A stretch of 64,000 nucleotides of DNA from Sphaerotilus hippei (GTDB lineage Bacteria > Pseudomonadota > Gammaproteobacteria > Burkholderiales > Burkholderiaceae_C), in NCBI RefSeq assembly GCF_003201595.1, contig NZ_QJJS01000005.1, positions 62,001 to 126,000 on the forward strand, given 5' to 3'. The translations under genes and the position numbers were made by a program. The first letter of the stretch is position 1. Every line of letters starts with the position of its first letter. The notes beneath the pieces are model-generated. The model ran no database searches. It worked only from the letters and a program-made list of their open reading frames with translations, and was not told where the DNA came from. This document shows positions 36,951-48,199 of this stretch, piece after piece.

Positions 36951-37601
36951 TCAGTTGTGGCGGGCCGGGTCCGTGCCTTCGGGCAGCTCGGCGCGCCGGC
37001 CGGCCGGGTCGACGTCCGGATAGCCGCTGTCGGCCGCCGCCCCACGGTCCGCCGCGACGGAGAAGGCGACCCCGTCGTCATCGCGCCGGGCCCGGCTGCC
37101 GCCCCGCAGGTAGCGGTTGTGGTGGTGCGCACGCGGCAGGAAGCGGGCGAGCTCGGTCAGCGCCATCTCGTAGACGCCCCGCTTGAACTCGATGACCACG
37201 TCCAGCGGCACCCAGTAGTCGTGCCAGCGCCAGGCGTCGAACTCCGGATGGTCCGAGGCCCGCAGGTTCATGTCGGTATCCCGCCCGGTCAGCTGCAGCA
37301 GGAACCAGATCTGCTTCTGGCCGCGGTAGTGCCCACGCGCATCCCGGCGGATGTAGTGGTCCGGCACTTCGTAGCGCAGCCAGTCGCGTGTGCGGGCAAT
37401 GATGCGCACGTGTTCGGGAAACAAGCCCACTTCTTCGTGGAGCTCGCGAAGCATCGCCTGCTCGGGCGACTCACCATATTTGATGCCGCCTTGCGGGAAT
37501 TGCCAGGAGTGGGTGCGGATGCGTTTGCCCCAGAACACCTGGTTCTTCTGGTTGAGCAGGATGATGCCGACGTTGGGCCGGAAGCCTTCACGGTCAAGCA
37601 T
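36951..37601 (-). CDS. rppH: RNA pyrophosphohydrolase RppH
   Basis: RppH removes pyrophosphate from mRNA 5' ends and starts RNase E-dependent decay. The 216-residue Nudix protein begins [20 protein letters not shown], with [11 protein letters not shown] and RELHEEVGL forming the Nudix box (about 38-60). The C-terminal 60 residues are polar and variable, longer than the 176-residue E. coli protein but usual in Burkholderiales. It is divergent from proS. Confidence 0.95.
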   Translation of the reverse strand: MLDREGFRPNVGIILLNQKNQVFWGKRIRTHSWQFPQGGIKYGESPEQAMLRELHEEVGLFPEHVRIIARTRDWLRYEVPDHYIRRDARGHYRGQKQIWFLLQLTGRDTDMNLRASDHPEFDAWRWHDYWVPLDVVIEFKRGVYEMALTELARFLPRAHHHNRYLRGGSRARRDDDGVAFSVAADRGAAADSGYPDVDPAGRRAELPEGTDPARHN

Positions 37602-37630
37602 AATCAGACCCCAATTTTCAAGTTGAAATC

Positions 37631-37658
37631 ATTATTGCACCGACCCTGTCGGCTGCAA
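37631..37658 (-). promoter_or_regulatory. putative rppH promoter
   Basis: On the minus strand TTGCAG (37658-37653) and AATAAT (37636-37631) are 16 bases apart, ending 29 bases before the rppH ATG. The minus-35 is weak. Confidence 0.4.
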
Positions 37659-37715
37659 CCCCGCGGATCTCCCGGATCGCGGCCCTGATTTCGAGGCACA
37701 CCCCACCAGACCCCC

Positions 37716-39461
37716 ATGAAAGCATCACAGTTTTTCATTTCCACGCTGAAAGAGGCGCCTTCGGACGCCGAGGTGGTGAGCCACAAGCTCATGATGCGAG
37801 CCGGCTTCATCAAGCGGCTGGGGGCCGGCATCTACAACTACATGCCCATGGGCCTGCGGGTGATCCGCAAGGTCGAGGCCATCGTGCGCGAGGAGATGAA
37901 CCGCGCCGGTGGCGTCGAGCTGCTGATGCCCGTGGTGCAGCCCGCCGAGCTGTGGCAGGAGACCGGCCGCTTCGACAAGATGGGCCCGGAGCTGATGCGC
38001 GTGAAGGACCGGCACGACCGTGACTTCATCATCCAGCCGACCAGCGAGGAGGTGGTGACCGACATCGCCCGCCAGGAGCTGCGCAGCTACAAGCAGCTGC
38101 CGAAGAATTTCTATCACATCCAGACCAAGTTCCGCGACGAGCGCCGGCCGCGCTTCGGCATCATGCGCGGGCGCGAGTTCACGATGAAGGACGCGTACTC
38201 CTTCGACCGGGACGCCGCGGGCGCGGCGAAGACCTACGAGGCGATGTTCGCGGCCTACAAGCGCATCTTCGACCGTTTCGGCCTCGAGTACCGCGCGGTC
38301 GCGGCCGACACCGGTGCCATCGGCGGCGACCTGTCGCACGAGTTCCAGGTCATCGCCGAGACCGGCGAGGACGCGATCGTCTACTGCCCGACCAGCGACT
38401 ACGCGGCCAACATCGAGCTGGCCGAGGCGGTGAGCCTGCTGGCCGAGCGCGCCCCCGCGGCCCAGGCCCTGGTCAACACGCCCACGCCGGGCAAGGCCAC
38501 CTGCGCCGACGTGGCTCAGCTGCTGGGCCTGCCGCTGTCGCGCACGATCAAGTCGCTGGTGCTGGCCACCGACGAGCTCGACGAGGCCGGCGACATCGTC
38601 AAGTCCACCGTCTGGCTGCTGCTGCTGCGGGGCGACCACTCGATGAACGAGATCAAGGTCGGCAAGATCGAGGGCCTGAAGGCGGGCTTCCGCTTCGCGA
38701 CCCTGGCCGAGATCGAGGACCACTTCGGCAGCAAGCCGGGCTACCTCGGCCCGATCGGGCTGAAGAAGCCGGTCAAGGTGGTGGCCGACCGCACCGTCGT
38801 GAACATGAGCGACTGGGTCTGCGGCGCCAACCTGGAGGACTTCCACTACACCGGCGTCAACTGGGGCCGTGACCTGCCCGAGCCCGACCTGGTCGCCGAC
38901 ATCCGCAACGTCGTCGAGGGCGACCCGTCGCCCGACGGCCAGGGGGTGCTGGCGATCCAGCGTGGCATCGAGGTCGGCCACATCTTCTACCTGGGCACGA
39001 AGTACTCGAAGGTGATGAACGCCACCTTCCTCGACGAGAACGGCAAGCCCGCCTTCATGGAGATGGGCTGCTACGGCATCGGCGTGACCCGCATCGTCGG
39101 CGCGGCGATCGAGCAGAACCACGACGCCCGCGGCATCGTCTGGCCCGATGCGCTGGCGCCGTTCACCGTCGTCATCTGCCCGATCGGCTACGACCGTTCG
39201 GCCGACGTCAAGGCGGCGGCCGACGCGCTGCACGACGAGCTGCAGGCGGCCGGCATCGACGTGATGCTCGACGACCGCGGCGAGCGCCCGGGCGCGATGT
39301 TCGCCGATTGGGAGCTGATCGGCGTGCCGCACCGCGTGGTGATCTCCGACCGCGGCCTGAAGGAAGGCAAGGTCGAGTACCAGGGGCGCCGTGACGAGGC
39401 CGCGACCTCGATGGCGGCCTGCGGCATCGCGGCCGAGCTGAAGGGCCGCCTGAGGGGCTGA
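37716..39461 (+). CDS. proS: prolyl-tRNA synthetase
   Basis: A 581-residue class II synthetase charging tRNA-Pro. It is the bacterial type: motif 1 and 2 in the first 200 residues ([20 protein letters not shown]), then an inserted YbaK-like editing domain (about 225-405), motif 3 ([17 protein letters not shown]) and the C-terminal anticodon domain (VICPIGYD). It overlaps the following lytic transglycosylase by one base. Confidence 0.97.
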   Translation: MKASQFFISTLKEAPSDAEVVSHKLMMRAGFIKRLGAGIYNYMPMGLRVIRKVEAIVREEMNRAGGVELLMPVVQPAELWQETGRFDKMGPELMRVKDRHDRDFIIQPTSEEVVTDIARQELRSYKQLPKNFYHIQTKFRDERRPRFGIMRGREFTMKDAYSFDRDAAGAAKTYEAMFAAYKRIFDRFGLEYRAVAADTGAIGGDLSHEFQVIAETGEDAIVYCPTSDYAANIELAEAVSLLAERAPAAQALVNTPTPGKATCADVAQLLGLPLSRTIKSLVLATDELDEAGDIVKSTVWLLLLRGDHSMNEIKVGKIEGLKAGFRFATLAEIEDHFGSKPGYLGPIGLKKPVKVVADRTVVNMSDWVCGANLEDFHYTGVNWGRDLPEPDLVADIRNVVEGDPSPDGQGVLAIQRGIEVGHIFYLGTKYSKVMNATFLDENGKPAFMEMGCYGIGVTRIVGAAIEQNHDARGIVWPDALAPFTVVICPIGYDRSADVKAAADALHDELQAAGIDVMLDDRGERPGAMFADWELIGVPHRVVISDRGLKEGKVEYQGRRDEAATSMAACGIAAELKGRLRG

Positions 39462-40144
39462 TGATGAAGGGGCGGCGCCGCTGCTTGCGTGCCAGCCTGG
39501 CGCTGTGGCCCGGCTTCGGCGCCGGGCTGGGCCTGCTGGCCGGTGCGGCCCCGGCCCGTGCCGGCCGCCAGGCCGAGGAGCCGCTGGCCGACTCGGTGCG
39601 CACCGCGCTGGCCGCGTCGGTGGCCGACGGGGCGCCCCCGCGCATCGAGTTCGACCGCATCGAGGAGCGGCTGGGTTATCTGCGCTGGCTCGGTGCCATG
39701 AGTCCGCGCCTGACCCGCCGCAAGGCCGATTTCGACGTGCGGCGCGAATTCCTCGAGACGGTCTGGTACGAGAGCCGGCGTGCCGGGCTCGAGCCCGCGC
39801 TGGTGCTGGGCCTGGTCGAGGTGGAGAGCGGGTTCCGCAAGTACGCCATCTCCAGCGTCGGTGCGCGTGGCTACATGCAGGTCATGCCCTTCTGGGCGCG
39901 CCTGATCGGTGACGGCGACCCGAGTCGCCTGTTCCACCTGCAGACCAATCTGCGCTTCGGCTGCGTGATCCTGCGGCATTACCTCGACCGCGAGAAGGGC
40001 GACCTGTTCATGGCGCTCGGCCGCTACAACGGCAGCCGCGGCAAGGCGGCCTACCCGGACATGGTGCTGGCCGCCCGCCGGCGCTGGCTGCACCAGGATC
40101 CGGCCGGACCCGCGGCCACCACGACCGCCCGCTCGGGCCCCTGA
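39461..40144 (+). CDS. lytic transglycosylase (SLT domain)
   Basis: A 227-residue secreted muramidase-type enzyme. The signal peptide (about 1-34) ends near PARAG. The SLT domain follows, with catalytic Glu in VEVESGFRKYA, then SSVGARGYMQVMPFW and the AYNGS-like ALGRYNGSRG. It would cleave peptidoglycan glycan strands in the periplasm. ATG 39461 overlaps the proS stop; ATG 39464 follows directly. A 7-bp hairpin without T run lies past the stop, facing ubiX. Confidence 0.88.
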   Translation: MMKGRRRCLRASLALWPGFGAGLGLLAGAAPARAGRQAEEPLADSVRTALAASVADGAPPRIEFDRIEERLGYLRWLGAMSPRLTRRKADFDVRREFLETVWYESRRAGLEPALVLGLVEVESGFRKYAISSVGARGYMQVMPFWARLIGDGDPSRLFHLQTNLRFGCVILRHYLDREKGDLFMALGRYNGSRGKAAYPDMVLAARRRWLHQDPAGPAATTTARSGP

Positions 40145-40169
40145 AGGCCGCGGGCCGGTGCGTGCGGGC

Positions 40170-40760
40170 TCAGAGCCCGCGCCACTCCCGGGGCGACGCC
40201 CGGTCGATGCCGCACAGCGCCAGCGCCCGCTCCACCGTCTCGTCCACCAGCTCGGCGATGCTCTGTGGCCGGTGGTAGAAGGCCGGCAGCGGCGGGAAGA
40301 TGATGCCGCCCATCTCGGTCACCGCCGTCATGTTGCGCAGGTGGGCGAGGTTGAAGGGCGTCTCGCGCACCATCAGCACCAGCCGGCGCCGCTCCTTGAG
40401 CGTGACGTCGGCCGCGCGGGTCAGCAGGTTGTCGCCCATGCCGTGGGCCACGGCGGCGAGGGTCTTCATCGTGCAGGGGGCGACGATCATCGCGGCGGTG
40501 TCGAAACTGCCGCTGGCGATGCAGGCGCCGATCTCGCCCGGGGCGTGGGCGTGGGCGGCGAGCGCCTCGAGCGCACGCCGGTCCAGGCCGGTCTCGTGGT
40601 GCACGTTCTGCACGCCGGCCGAGGTGACGACCAGGTGGGTCTCCACCTCCAGCGTGCGGCAGCGTTCCAGCAGCCGCACGCCGTAGGCCGCACCCGAGGC
40701 GCCGGTGATGCCGACGATCAGCCTCGGCCGCGTGCGGCCGGCCGTCCCCGTGGTGTCCAA
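40170..40760 (-). CDS. ubiX: flavin prenyltransferase UbiX
   Basis: UbiX makes the prenylated FMN needed by the UbiD decarboxylase in ubiquinone synthesis. The 196-residue protein has the FMN-binding GITGASGAAYGVRLLE at the N-terminus, VAPCTMKTLAAVAHGMGDNL and RPLVLMVRETP-like LVLMVRETPFN, then GGIIFPPLPAFYHRP. The start codon is TTG at 40760, four bases after grxD. Confidence 0.95.
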   Translation of the reverse strand: MDTTGTAGRTRPRLIVGITGASGAAYGVRLLERCRTLEVETHLVVTSAGVQNVHHETGLDRRALEALAAHAHAPGEIGACIASGSFDTAAMIVAPCTMKTLAAVAHGMGDNLLTRAADVTLKERRRLVLMVRETPFNLAHLRNMTAVTEMGGIIFPPLPAFYHRPQSIAELVDETVERALALCGIDRASPREWRGL

Positions 40761-40764
40761 GCGA

Positions 40765-41082
40765 TCAGCCCTGCTGGGGCAGCAGCGGCTGCAGTTCGCC
40801 CGACTGGTACATCTCGGTCATGATGTCCGAGCCGCCGATGAACTCGCCGTTGACGTAGAGCTGCGGGATGGTGGGCCAGTTCGAGTAGACCTTGATGCCT
40901 TCGCGGATCTCGGGGTCCTCGAGCACGTTGACGGTGCTGATCTCGGAGACGCCGCAGGCCTTGAGGATCTGGATCGCGCGGCCGGAGAAGCCGCACATCG
41001 GGAACTGGGCGGAGCCCTTCATGAAGAGCACCACCGGGTGGGTCTTGACGATCTGGTCGATGCGTTCCTGGGTCGTGGTCAT
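40765..41082 (-). CDS. grxD: monothiol glutaredoxin GrxD
   Basis: A 105-residue CGFS-type glutaredoxin that binds and carries [2Fe-2S] clusters. The active site MCGFSGRA and the glutathione-site WPTIPQLYV and GGSDIM are all present. ATG 41082 starts MTTTQERIDQIV; the frame continues upstream without conserved content. Downstream of prmC in the hemA-prfA-prmC-grxD-ubiX string. Confidence 0.95.
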   Translation of the reverse strand: MTTTQERIDQIVKTHPVVLFMKGSAQFPMCGFSGRAIQILKACGVSEISTVNVLEDPEIREGIKVYSNWPTIPQLYVNGEFIGGSDIMTEMYQSGELQPLLPQQG

Positions 41083-41125
41083 GGTGAGCAGGGCCTGGGT
41101 GGCCGGTCTGAGTGGATGGGCGGAG

Positions 41126-42003
41126 TTATACGGCAAAGTGGGCATCGGGGCGGCCCGAAGGGCCAAGCTCGACTGCCATGCTGCGGCGTGCGCCGGTGCA
41201 GCGGCGGTGGCCGGCCAGATCGTGGCGGTGCCCGATGTCCCGGTAGCCCCGGGTCTCGAGCAGCGCGGCGACCGCATCGGCCTGGTCCCAGCCATGTTCG
41301 AACAGCAGCCAGCCGTCCGGCGTCAGGTGGGCGGCGGCGGCCTGCACCAGGTGGCGGATCGCGTCCAGGCCATCCGGCCCCGAGGTCAGCGCCAGACCGG
41401 GCTCGTGGCGCAGCGCGCCCAGGTGCGGATCCCCTTCGGCGATGTAGGGCGGGTTGCTGACGATCAGCTCGAAGCGCTCGCCGGCGACCGGGGCCAGCCA
41501 CGAACCCTGCAGCCAGCGCACCGGCAGGCCCAGCCGTTCGCCGTTGCGCCGGGCCACGGCCAGCGCCGCGGCGCTGAGGTCGATCGCGCTCACCTCGGCG
41601 GTCGGCGCCCCGTGGCGCAGGGCCAGCGCGACCGCGCCGCTGCCGGTGCCGAGGTCGAGCGCCCGTGGCCGGCCCGGGCCGGCGGCGGCCAGCCGCTCCA
41701 GGCCCCAGTCGACCAGCGTCTCGGTGTCGGGCCGGGGGTCGAGCACGTCGTGCGTGACCTCGAGCCGCAGGCCGTGGAATTCATGCCAGCCGGTCAGGTA
41801 GGCCACCGGCACGCCGTCGGCGCGGCGCGCCAGCAGCTCGGCCCAGCGGGCCTGCTGCGCCGGGTCCAGCGCCGTGTCGTCGTGGCAGATCAGCCAGGTC
41901 CGGTCGCGCTGCAGCAGGTGGCCGAGCAGCGCGTCGAGGTCCGCCCGGTCCAGCCCCCGGGCGCGCCCTTGCCGCATCGCGTCGGCGACGGTGCACGGCG
42001 CGC

Positions 42004-42007
<4 letters not shown>
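41126..42007 (-). CDS. prmC: release factor glutamine methyltransferase PrmC
   Basis: PrmC methylates the Gln of the GGQ motif of RF1 and RF2. The 293-residue protein has an N-terminal helical domain, a Rossmann methyltransferase with [14 protein letters not shown] and the substrate-site NPPYIAE. ATG 42007 overlaps the prfA stop by 4 bases, coupling it to the gene for its own substrate. Length is typical (E. coli 277). Confidence 0.95.
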
Positions 42008-43086
<1,079 letters not shown>

Positions 43087-43216
43087 GCGGAGGCCTCGTT
43101 GGCAGGTGCCGCGAGGGCGGCTCGGATCGTTCGGGGCGGCTGGCGGGCCTGCAGGCCCGCCGGGTCGGGGCGCGGCGCGGGGGGCGCGCTGGCTCCCGGG
43201 GCAAGCGAGGTCGTCG

Positions 43217-44572
43217 CTAGGAGCCGCTGCGCTCCGGCCGGGTGTCGGCCGGTCGATCGAGGCGTGATTCGTTGGCCGCCGCCACGGCGGCCGGCGCGCG
43301 GGCTTCGCCGCGCAGGAACAGCCGCCCGACCGCGTCGGCCATCTGGCGGCGCTGCTGCGGATCGGCGTTGTGCAGCTCGGCCATCGCGCCGTGCATCATC
43401 TTCTGCGTCAGGCCGCGGGCCAGGGCCTCGAGCACCTCGTCGACGTCGACGCCCCTGGCCAGCAGCTTGCGCGCCCGGGCCAGCTCGGTGCTGCGCCAGG
43501 TGTCGGCCTGGCCGTTGAGCGCCTGGATCAGCGGCACGGTGGCGCGCTGGTCGAGCCAGTGCACGAAGTTCTGCACCCCCGACTCGATGATGGCCTCGGC
43601 CTGCGCGACCGCCGCCAGGCGCTTCTCGCCGGCGGTCTGCACCAGGGCCGACAGGTCGTCGACGGTGTAGAGGTAGACGTCGTCGAGCTGGCCGACCTCG
43701 GGCTCGATGTCGCGTGGCACGGCCAGGTCGACCATGAACATCGGCCGGCGCTTGCGCGCCTTCAGCGCCCGCTCGACCGCGCCCAGGCCGATCAGCGGCA
43801 GGCTGCTGGCGGTGCAGGACACCACCGCGTCGAACTCGTGCAGGCGCGAGGGCAGGTCGGCCAGGCGGATGGTCTCGGCGCCGAAGTGGGCCGCGAGCTT
43901 CTCGCCCCGCTCGATCGTGCGGTTGGCGATGGCGATGTGGCGCGGCGCCTTGGCCGCGAAGTGCGTGGCGGCCAGCTCGATCATCTCGCCGGCCCCGACG
44001 AACAGCACCCGGATCTTGCCCAGGTCCTCGAACAGCTGGGCCGCCAGCCGCACCGCGGCGGCGGCCATGCTGATCGAGTGCGAGCCGATCTCGGTGGAGG
44101 TGCGCACCTCCTTGGCCACCGAGAACGAGCGCTGGAACAGCTGGTGCAGCGTCGTGCCCAGCGTGCCGGCCGAATCGGCCTCGCGCACCGCCTGTTTCAT
44201 CTGGCCCAGGATCTGCGGCTCGCCCAGCACCATCGAATCGAGCCCGCTGGCCACGCGGAAGGCGTGGCGCGCGGCCTCCTGGCGCTGCAGCACATGGGTG
44301 TGGCGCAGCAGGTCGTCGGGATTCACGCCGCCGTAGGTCGCCAGCCACTCGACCGCCGGGCGCACCAGCTGGCCGCTGCGCGCCGGGTCGGCGGCGATGT
44401 AGAGCTCGGTGCGGTTGCAGGTCGACAGCAGCGCGGCCTCGGGCGTCAGGCGGTGCAGGCCCTCGCGCAAGGTGCGCAGCGCCGGCGAGAGCTGCTCGAG
44501 CGAGAACGCAAAACGGCCACGCAGGTCGACCGGCGCGGTGTGGTGGTTCAGGCTCAGGGCGATGACGCTCAT
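43217..44572 (-). CDS. hemA: glutamyl-tRNA reductase
   Basis: The first enzyme of C5-pathway tetrapyrrole synthesis, reducing Glu-tRNA to glutamate semialdehyde. The 451-residue protein has LSTCNRTE with the nucleophile Cys52, [10 protein letters not shown], the NADP domain [11 protein letters not shown] and a C-terminal dimerisation helix bundle. ATG 44572 starts [15 protein letters not shown]; the frame extends 109 codons upstream without similarity. A TACAAT lies only 7 bases before the ATG. Confidence 0.96.
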   Translation of the reverse strand: MSVIALSLNHHTAPVDLRGRFAFSLEQLSPALRTLREGLHRLTPEAALLSTCNRTELYIAADPARSGQLVRPAVEWLATYGGVNPDDLLRHTHVLQRQEAARHAFRVASGLDSMVLGEPQILGQMKQAVREADSAGTLGTTLHQLFQRSFSVAKEVRTSTEIGSHSISMAAAAVRLAAQLFEDLGKIRVLFVGAGEMIELAATHFAAKAPRHIAIANRTIERGEKLAAHFGAETIRLADLPSRLHEFDAVVSCTASSLPLIGLGAVERALKARKRRPMFMVDLAVPRDIEPEVGQLDDVYLYTVDDLSALVQTAGEKRLAAVAQAEAIIESGVQNFVHWLDQRATVPLIQALNGQADTWRSTELARARKLLARGVDVDEVLEALARGLTQKMMHGAMAELHNADPQQRRQMADAVGRLFLRGEARAPAAVAAANESRLDRPADTRPERSGS

Positions 44573-44687
44573 GGCGTGATTGTAAGATTGCCGGCTGTCC
44601 GGAGTCTCCGGACCGTTCCGGGACTTGCCGCGTGATTGATGTCCGTCAAGCTGCGGCGGGTCCCCGACCCTCACTCCTCGTGCATCC

Positions 44688-44972
44688 ATGGGCCTGCTGG
44701 ACGTCCTGTTCCACCTCACCAACCTGCTCCTGCCTGCGGCGGGCGTGGCCGCGCTGGCCGCGGGGCTGGCCAAGCTGTTCTGGTGGCGCGAGCTGCGTGA
44801 CCAGCCCTGGCACCGGCTGGCCGGACATGCCGCCGCCGGGGCGGCGCTGGTGCTGCTGCTCGGCCTGGTGTTCACCGGACGCGACGGTCGCATGTCCACC
44901 TACGGCCTGATCGTGCTGACCGTGGCGCTGCTGCTCTGGTGGTCGGGCTTCGGGCCGGGCCGGCGCCGCTAG
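44688..44972 (+). CDS. small membrane protein of unknown function
   Basis: A 94-residue protein with three hydrophobic segments (about 5-28, 47-62, 72-86) separated by short charged loops ([12 protein letters not shown] and [10 protein letters not shown]). It ends GPGRRR, so the C-terminus is probably cytoplasmic. Similar small proteins are common upstream of hemA in Burkholderiales, but no role is known. It is divergent from hemA and overlaps the end of the converging beta-lactamase-fold gene by 4 bases. Confidence 0.7.
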   Translation: MGLLDVLFHLTNLLLPAAGVAALAAGLAKLFWWRELRDQPWHRLAGHAAAGAALVLLLGLVFTGRDGRMSTYGLIVLTVALLLWWSGFGPGRRR

Positions 44973-45898
44973 GCATCCACCACCCAGCTGCCTTCGCGGC
45001 GCAGGTGGCCGGCCGTGCACAGCTCCTCGGCCAGTGCGCCGGTCCAGCCGGCCAGCGGCAGCGGGCTGTCGGCCCGCTGGTGGCAGCTCGCCAGCAGCGG
45101 GGTGTCGAGCATCCAGCGCAGCAGGTCGGCGGCCGGTTCACGCCGCCGCTCCATCAGGTGGAACTTGATCAGCACCTTCGCGGCATGCCGGGCGTGGCGG
45201 GCCGGTTGCCGCTCGAACACCGCCAGCCGCTCGTGCGCCCGGGCCAGCGCGCCGGCCACGTCGCTGAACACCCGCCCGTGGCCGGGAATGACCTGACGCA
45301 CCGGCAGCGTGGCGATCAGCTCCAGCACCGCCCGCACGTCACGGAAGGCCGATTCGCCTTCCAGTTCCGGAAACACGACGCCGAAGCCATGCTCCCACAG
45401 CGCGTCCGCCGAGATCAGCAGCCCGTGCTCACGCTGGAACAGCATCACCGAGTCCGGGTCGTGGCCGGGGGCGGACAGCACCTCCCAGCCCATCGTGCCG
45501 ATCTCGAGCTCGCCGCCGGGGATCAGCACCCCCTGCAGCGTGAACGGCTCGCACTGCTGGCCGGTCGGGCGGTAGCTCAGCGCCGTCTCGTCCCAGCGCA
45601 CCACCGCATCGGCCTGCCCGGGGGGTGTCCAGACGGTGCAGCCATGCTGGCGCTGCAGCCGGGCGTTGCCGCCGCAGTGGTCCGAGTGCAGGTGGGTGTT
45701 GAAGATGCGGCCCAGGCGCTGGCCGCCCAGCGCCTGCTGCACCAGCGCCAGCGTCTGGTCGGCGTGGCTGCAGTGGCCGGTGTCGATCAGCGTGGCCCCC
45801 TCGCCGGGGCGCCCGGCCAGCAGGACATTGTTGGCGGACAGCCAGCCGCGTTCCAGCACGGTCAGGCCAGCGGGCAGGGCAGCGATGGTCGGGCTCAT
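44969..45898 (-). CDS. metallo-beta-lactamase-fold hydrolase
   Basis: A 309-residue MBL-fold protein. The metal-binding THLHSDHCGG (HxHxDH) is at about residue 69, with a second site in GHDPDSVML and GHG(R) further on. Glyoxalase II/quorum-lactonase-like length, without a signal peptide. The C-terminal domain (RRREPAADLLRWMLD ... LCTAGHLRREG) is a winged-helix type seen in LACTB2-like proteins. Substrate unknown. Confidence 0.85.
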   Translation of the reverse strand: MSPTIAALPAGLTVLERGWLSANNVLLAGRPGEGATLIDTGHCSHADQTLALVQQALGGQRLGRIFNTHLHSDHCGGNARLQRQHGCTVWTPPGQADAVVRWDETALSYRPTGQQCEPFTLQGVLIPGGELEIGTMGWEVLSAPGHDPDSVMLFQREHGLLISADALWEHGFGVVFPELEGESAFRDVRAVLELIATLPVRQVIPGHGRVFSDVAGALARAHERLAVFERQPARHARHAAKVLIKFHLMERRREPAADLLRWMLDTPLLASCHQRADSPLPLAGWTGALAEELCTAGHLRREGSWVVDA

Positions 45899-45951
45899 GC
45901 CACCACTCTAGTGGGCGGCCGGCCCGATGCCATCGGGGATGACGTCAGTCG

Positions 45952-47331
45952 TCAGCGCACCACCACCTCGCCGCGCAGCGAATGGGGCAGCGCGCTGACG
46001 ATGGTCACGTCGATCATCTGCCCGATCAGGCGCGCCGGGGTCGGCCCGCCGGGGAAGTTGACGATGCGGTTGCACTCGGTGCGGCCCATCAGCTCGCTGC
46101 TGTCCTTGCGGCTGGGGCCCTCGACCAGGATGCGCTGCACGGTGCCCACGCGCGATTCGCTGATGCGGCGCAGGTTGTCCTCGATGGCGGCCTGCAGCTG
46201 CTGCAGGCGCGCGAGCTTCACGTCCTGCGGCGTGTCGTCGTGCAGCGCGGCGGCCGGCGTGCCGGGGCGGGCGCTGAAGATGAAGCTGAAGCTGGCATCG
46301 AAGCCGATGTCCTCGATCAGCTTCATCGTGCGGGCGTGGTCGTCCTCGGTCTCGCCGGGAAAGCCGACGATGAAGTCGGTCGACAGGCTGATGTCCGGGC
46401 GCACCGCGCGGATCTTGCGGATGATGCTCTTGTACTCGAGCGAGGTGTAACCCCGCTTCATCGCCGAGAGGATGCGGTCCGAGCCGTGCTGCACCGGCAG
46501 GTGCAGGTGGTTGACCAGCTGCGGCACGCGGGCGTAGATGTCGATCAGGCGCTGCGTGAACTCGTTGGGATGGCTGGTGGTGTAGCGGATGCGCTCGATG
46601 CCGGGGATCTCGGCCACGTACTCGATCAGCATCGCGAAGTCGGCGATCTCGGTCGTGCCGCCCATCCGGCCGCGGTAGGCGTTGACGTTCTGGCCCAGCA
46701 GCGTCACTTCCTTGACGCCCTGGTCGGCCAGGCCGGCGACCTCGGTCAGCACCTCCTCGAAGGGCCGGCTGAACTCCTCGCCGCGCGTGTAGGGCACGAC
46801 GCAGTAGGAGCAGTACTTGCTGCAGCCTTCCATGATGGAGACGAAGGCCGAGGCCCCTTCCACGCGGGCCGGCGGCAGGTGGTCGAACTTCTCGATCTCG
46901 GGGAAGCTGATGTCGACCTGCGGGCGGCCCAGGCTCTGGCGCTTCTCGAGCAGCTGCGGCAGCCGGTGCAGCGTCTGCGGGCCGAAGACCACGTCGACGT
47001 AGGGCGCGCGCTCGATGATCGCCGCCCCTTCCTGGCTGGCCACGCAGCCGCCCACGCCGATCATCACGCCGCGGGCCTTGAGGTGCTTGACGCGGCCGAG
47101 GTCGGAGAACACCTTCTCCTGCGCCTTCTCGCGCACCGAGCAGGTGTTGAACAGGATCAGGTCGGCCTGCTCCGGGTCGTCGGTGGGCGTGTAGCCCTCA
47201 GCGGCACGCATCACGTCGGACATCTTGTCCGAGTCGTAGTCGTTCATCTGGCAGCCGAAGGTGCGGATGTAGACCTTCTTGCCCGCGGGGGCTTCGGTGA
47301 TCGTGGCGGGGGTGGTCGTGTCGGTGCTCAT
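45952..47331 (-). CDS. miaB: tRNA-2-methylthio-N6-isopentenyladenosine synthase MiaB
   Basis: MiaB adds a methylthio group to i6A37 of tRNAs reading U-starting codons. The 459-residue radical-SAM enzyme has the N-terminal UPF0004 domain with the auxiliary cluster cysteines (TFGCQMN, NTCSVR, GGCVA), the radical-SAM CSKYCSYC, and the C-terminal TRAM domain. ATG 47331 begins MSTDTTTPA; an earlier ATG at 47370 is less likely. Confidence 0.96.
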   Translation of the reverse strand: MSTDTTTPATITEAPAGKKVYIRTFGCQMNDYDSDKMSDVMRAAEGYTPTDDPEQADLILFNTCSVREKAQEKVFSDLGRVKHLKARGVMIGVGGCVASQEGAAIIERAPYVDVVFGPQTLHRLPQLLEKRQSLGRPQVDISFPEIEKFDHLPPARVEGASAFVSIMEGCSKYCSYCVVPYTRGEEFSRPFEEVLTEVAGLADQGVKEVTLLGQNVNAYRGRMGGTTEIADFAMLIEYVAEIPGIERIRYTTSHPNEFTQRLIDIYARVPQLVNHLHLPVQHGSDRILSAMKRGYTSLEYKSIIRKIRAVRPDISLSTDFIVGFPGETEDDHARTMKLIEDIGFDASFSFIFSARPGTPAAALHDDTPQDVKLARLQQLQAAIEDNLRRISESRVGTVQRILVEGPSRKDSSELMGRTECNRIVNFPGGPTPARLIGQMIDVTIVSALPHSLRGEVVVR

Positions 47332-47413
47332 GGCGGCGTCCTGGCAGGGGGTGGCCCGTGGCGTCGGCACGCCCGGGACCGGAGCAGTGGAGAGGAGGAG
47401 GGGCGGACCGGTG

Positions 47414-47833
47414 TCAGGACGACAGCCGGGTCCAGGTCTGGGCGACGGGGTCGAACTGGTAGAGCGCCGCCTCGGCCGCGGAGCCGGGCCAGAAGCGGGC
47501 GATCTCGTCGCTGCGCAGCATCCAGAGGTCGCGCAGCTGGCCGAGCAGGTCGATCGTGTAGTGCACGACCGCCGTCTGGCCGTCGAGCGCGCCGGTCAGC
47601 ACCAGCAGGTTGCGGGCATCGCGGATGCGGGCCCCCGGCGCGAGCCGGGCGGCCACGCCGTTCAGCACGACGTCGGGTGGCGAGGAGAAGGTGATCACCC
47701 CGCGCAGCGCGTGGGCGGGGAACGATCGGCTGACGAGCTCCTGGGCCCGCACGGGCATCAGGGCGCTGCACAGGCCGGCCAGCAGCAGCGCGCGGCGAGG
47801 CCTCGAGGCGGGACGAACGACACAGCGGGTCAT
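47414..47833 (-). CDS. secreted protein of unknown function
   Basis: A 139-residue protein. It has a signal peptide (twin-Arg-like but ordinary n-region, hydrophobic [12 protein letters not shown], cleavage near VRAQ-E). The mature part ([20 protein letters not shown] and [20 protein letters not shown]) reads as a small beta protein ending in WTRLSS. No cysteines in the mature part. It lies 82 bases upstream of miaB. No family assigned; similar proteins are probably restricted to Burkholderiales. Confidence 0.65.
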   Translation of the reverse strand: MTRCVVRPASRPRRALLLAGLCSALMPVRAQELVSRSFPAHALRGVITFSSPPDVVLNGVAARLAPGARIRDARNLLVLTGALDGQTAVVHYTIDLLGQLRDLWMLRSDEIARFWPGSAAEAALYQFDPVAQTWTRLSS

Positions 47834-47907
47834 GGTGTGGATCCAGGGGCTGCGGAATGGGGCAAGGCGTGATTGTGGCCCGAGTCGACGGCATCGTCCG
47901 GACCATG

Positions 47908-47944
47908 AAAAAAGCCTTCCCGGCCATGGACCTGGAAGGCTTTT
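47908..47944 (-). terminator. bidirectional terminator after tRNA-Met
   Basis: AAAAGCCTTCC (47910-47920) pairs with GGAAGGCTTTT (47934-47944) over 13 bases. A-rich on the left and T-rich on the right, it can act on both strands; on the minus strand it is 9 bases past the tRNA CCA end. Confidence 0.85.
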
Positions 47945-47953
47945 CTGAATTTT

Positions 47954-48030
47954 TGGTGGCGCTTCACGGACTCGAACCGCGGACCTGTGGATTATGATTC
48001 CATCGCTCTAACCGACTGAGCTAAAGCGCC
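47954..48030 (-). tRNA. tRNA-Met, anticodon CAU
   Basis: A 77-base cloverleaf folds cleanly. The acceptor stem GGCGCTT pairs fully with AAGCGCC, the D stem is GCTC/GAGC, and the T stem is CGCGG/CCGTG around GTTCGAGTC. The anticodon loop is ATCATAA with CAT at 34-36, and CCA is encoded. The outermost anticodon-stem pair (A27-C43) is a mismatch. CAU could also be Ile2 after lysidine, but overall sequence resembles elongator tRNA-Met of beta-proteobacteria. Confidence 0.93.
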
Positions 48031-48041
48031 AACAGCCCGCT

Positions 48042-48070
48042 ATTATGCTGATGGAATTCGAGGTTTGCAA
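48042..48070 (-). promoter_or_regulatory. promoter of tRNA-Met
   Basis: On the minus strand TTGCAA (48070-48065), 17 bases, CATAAT (48047-48042), ending 12 bases before the tRNA 5' end. Confidence 0.75.
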
Positions 48071-48199
48071 GCCTTTCTTGAAGAAATCTTCCGGCCCGCT
48101 ACGATGCGCACGGATCGGACCTGCCCGGCATGCCAGTTGCTGATCGGGTCCGGACCGGCTTGCTGCCGTTTCCCCCTCACCCCAACCGAGATCCGATCC

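Noticed and set aside
40164-40180. GCGGGCT-CAG-AGCCCGC hairpin between the lytic transglycosylase and ubiX as a terminator
   Set aside because: No T run on either strand and it partly lies in the ubiX coding end.
44572-44607. Leaderless hemA transcript from TACAAT 7 bases before the ATG
   Set aside because: No acceptable minus-35 at 16-18 bases; the hexamer alone is weak evidence.
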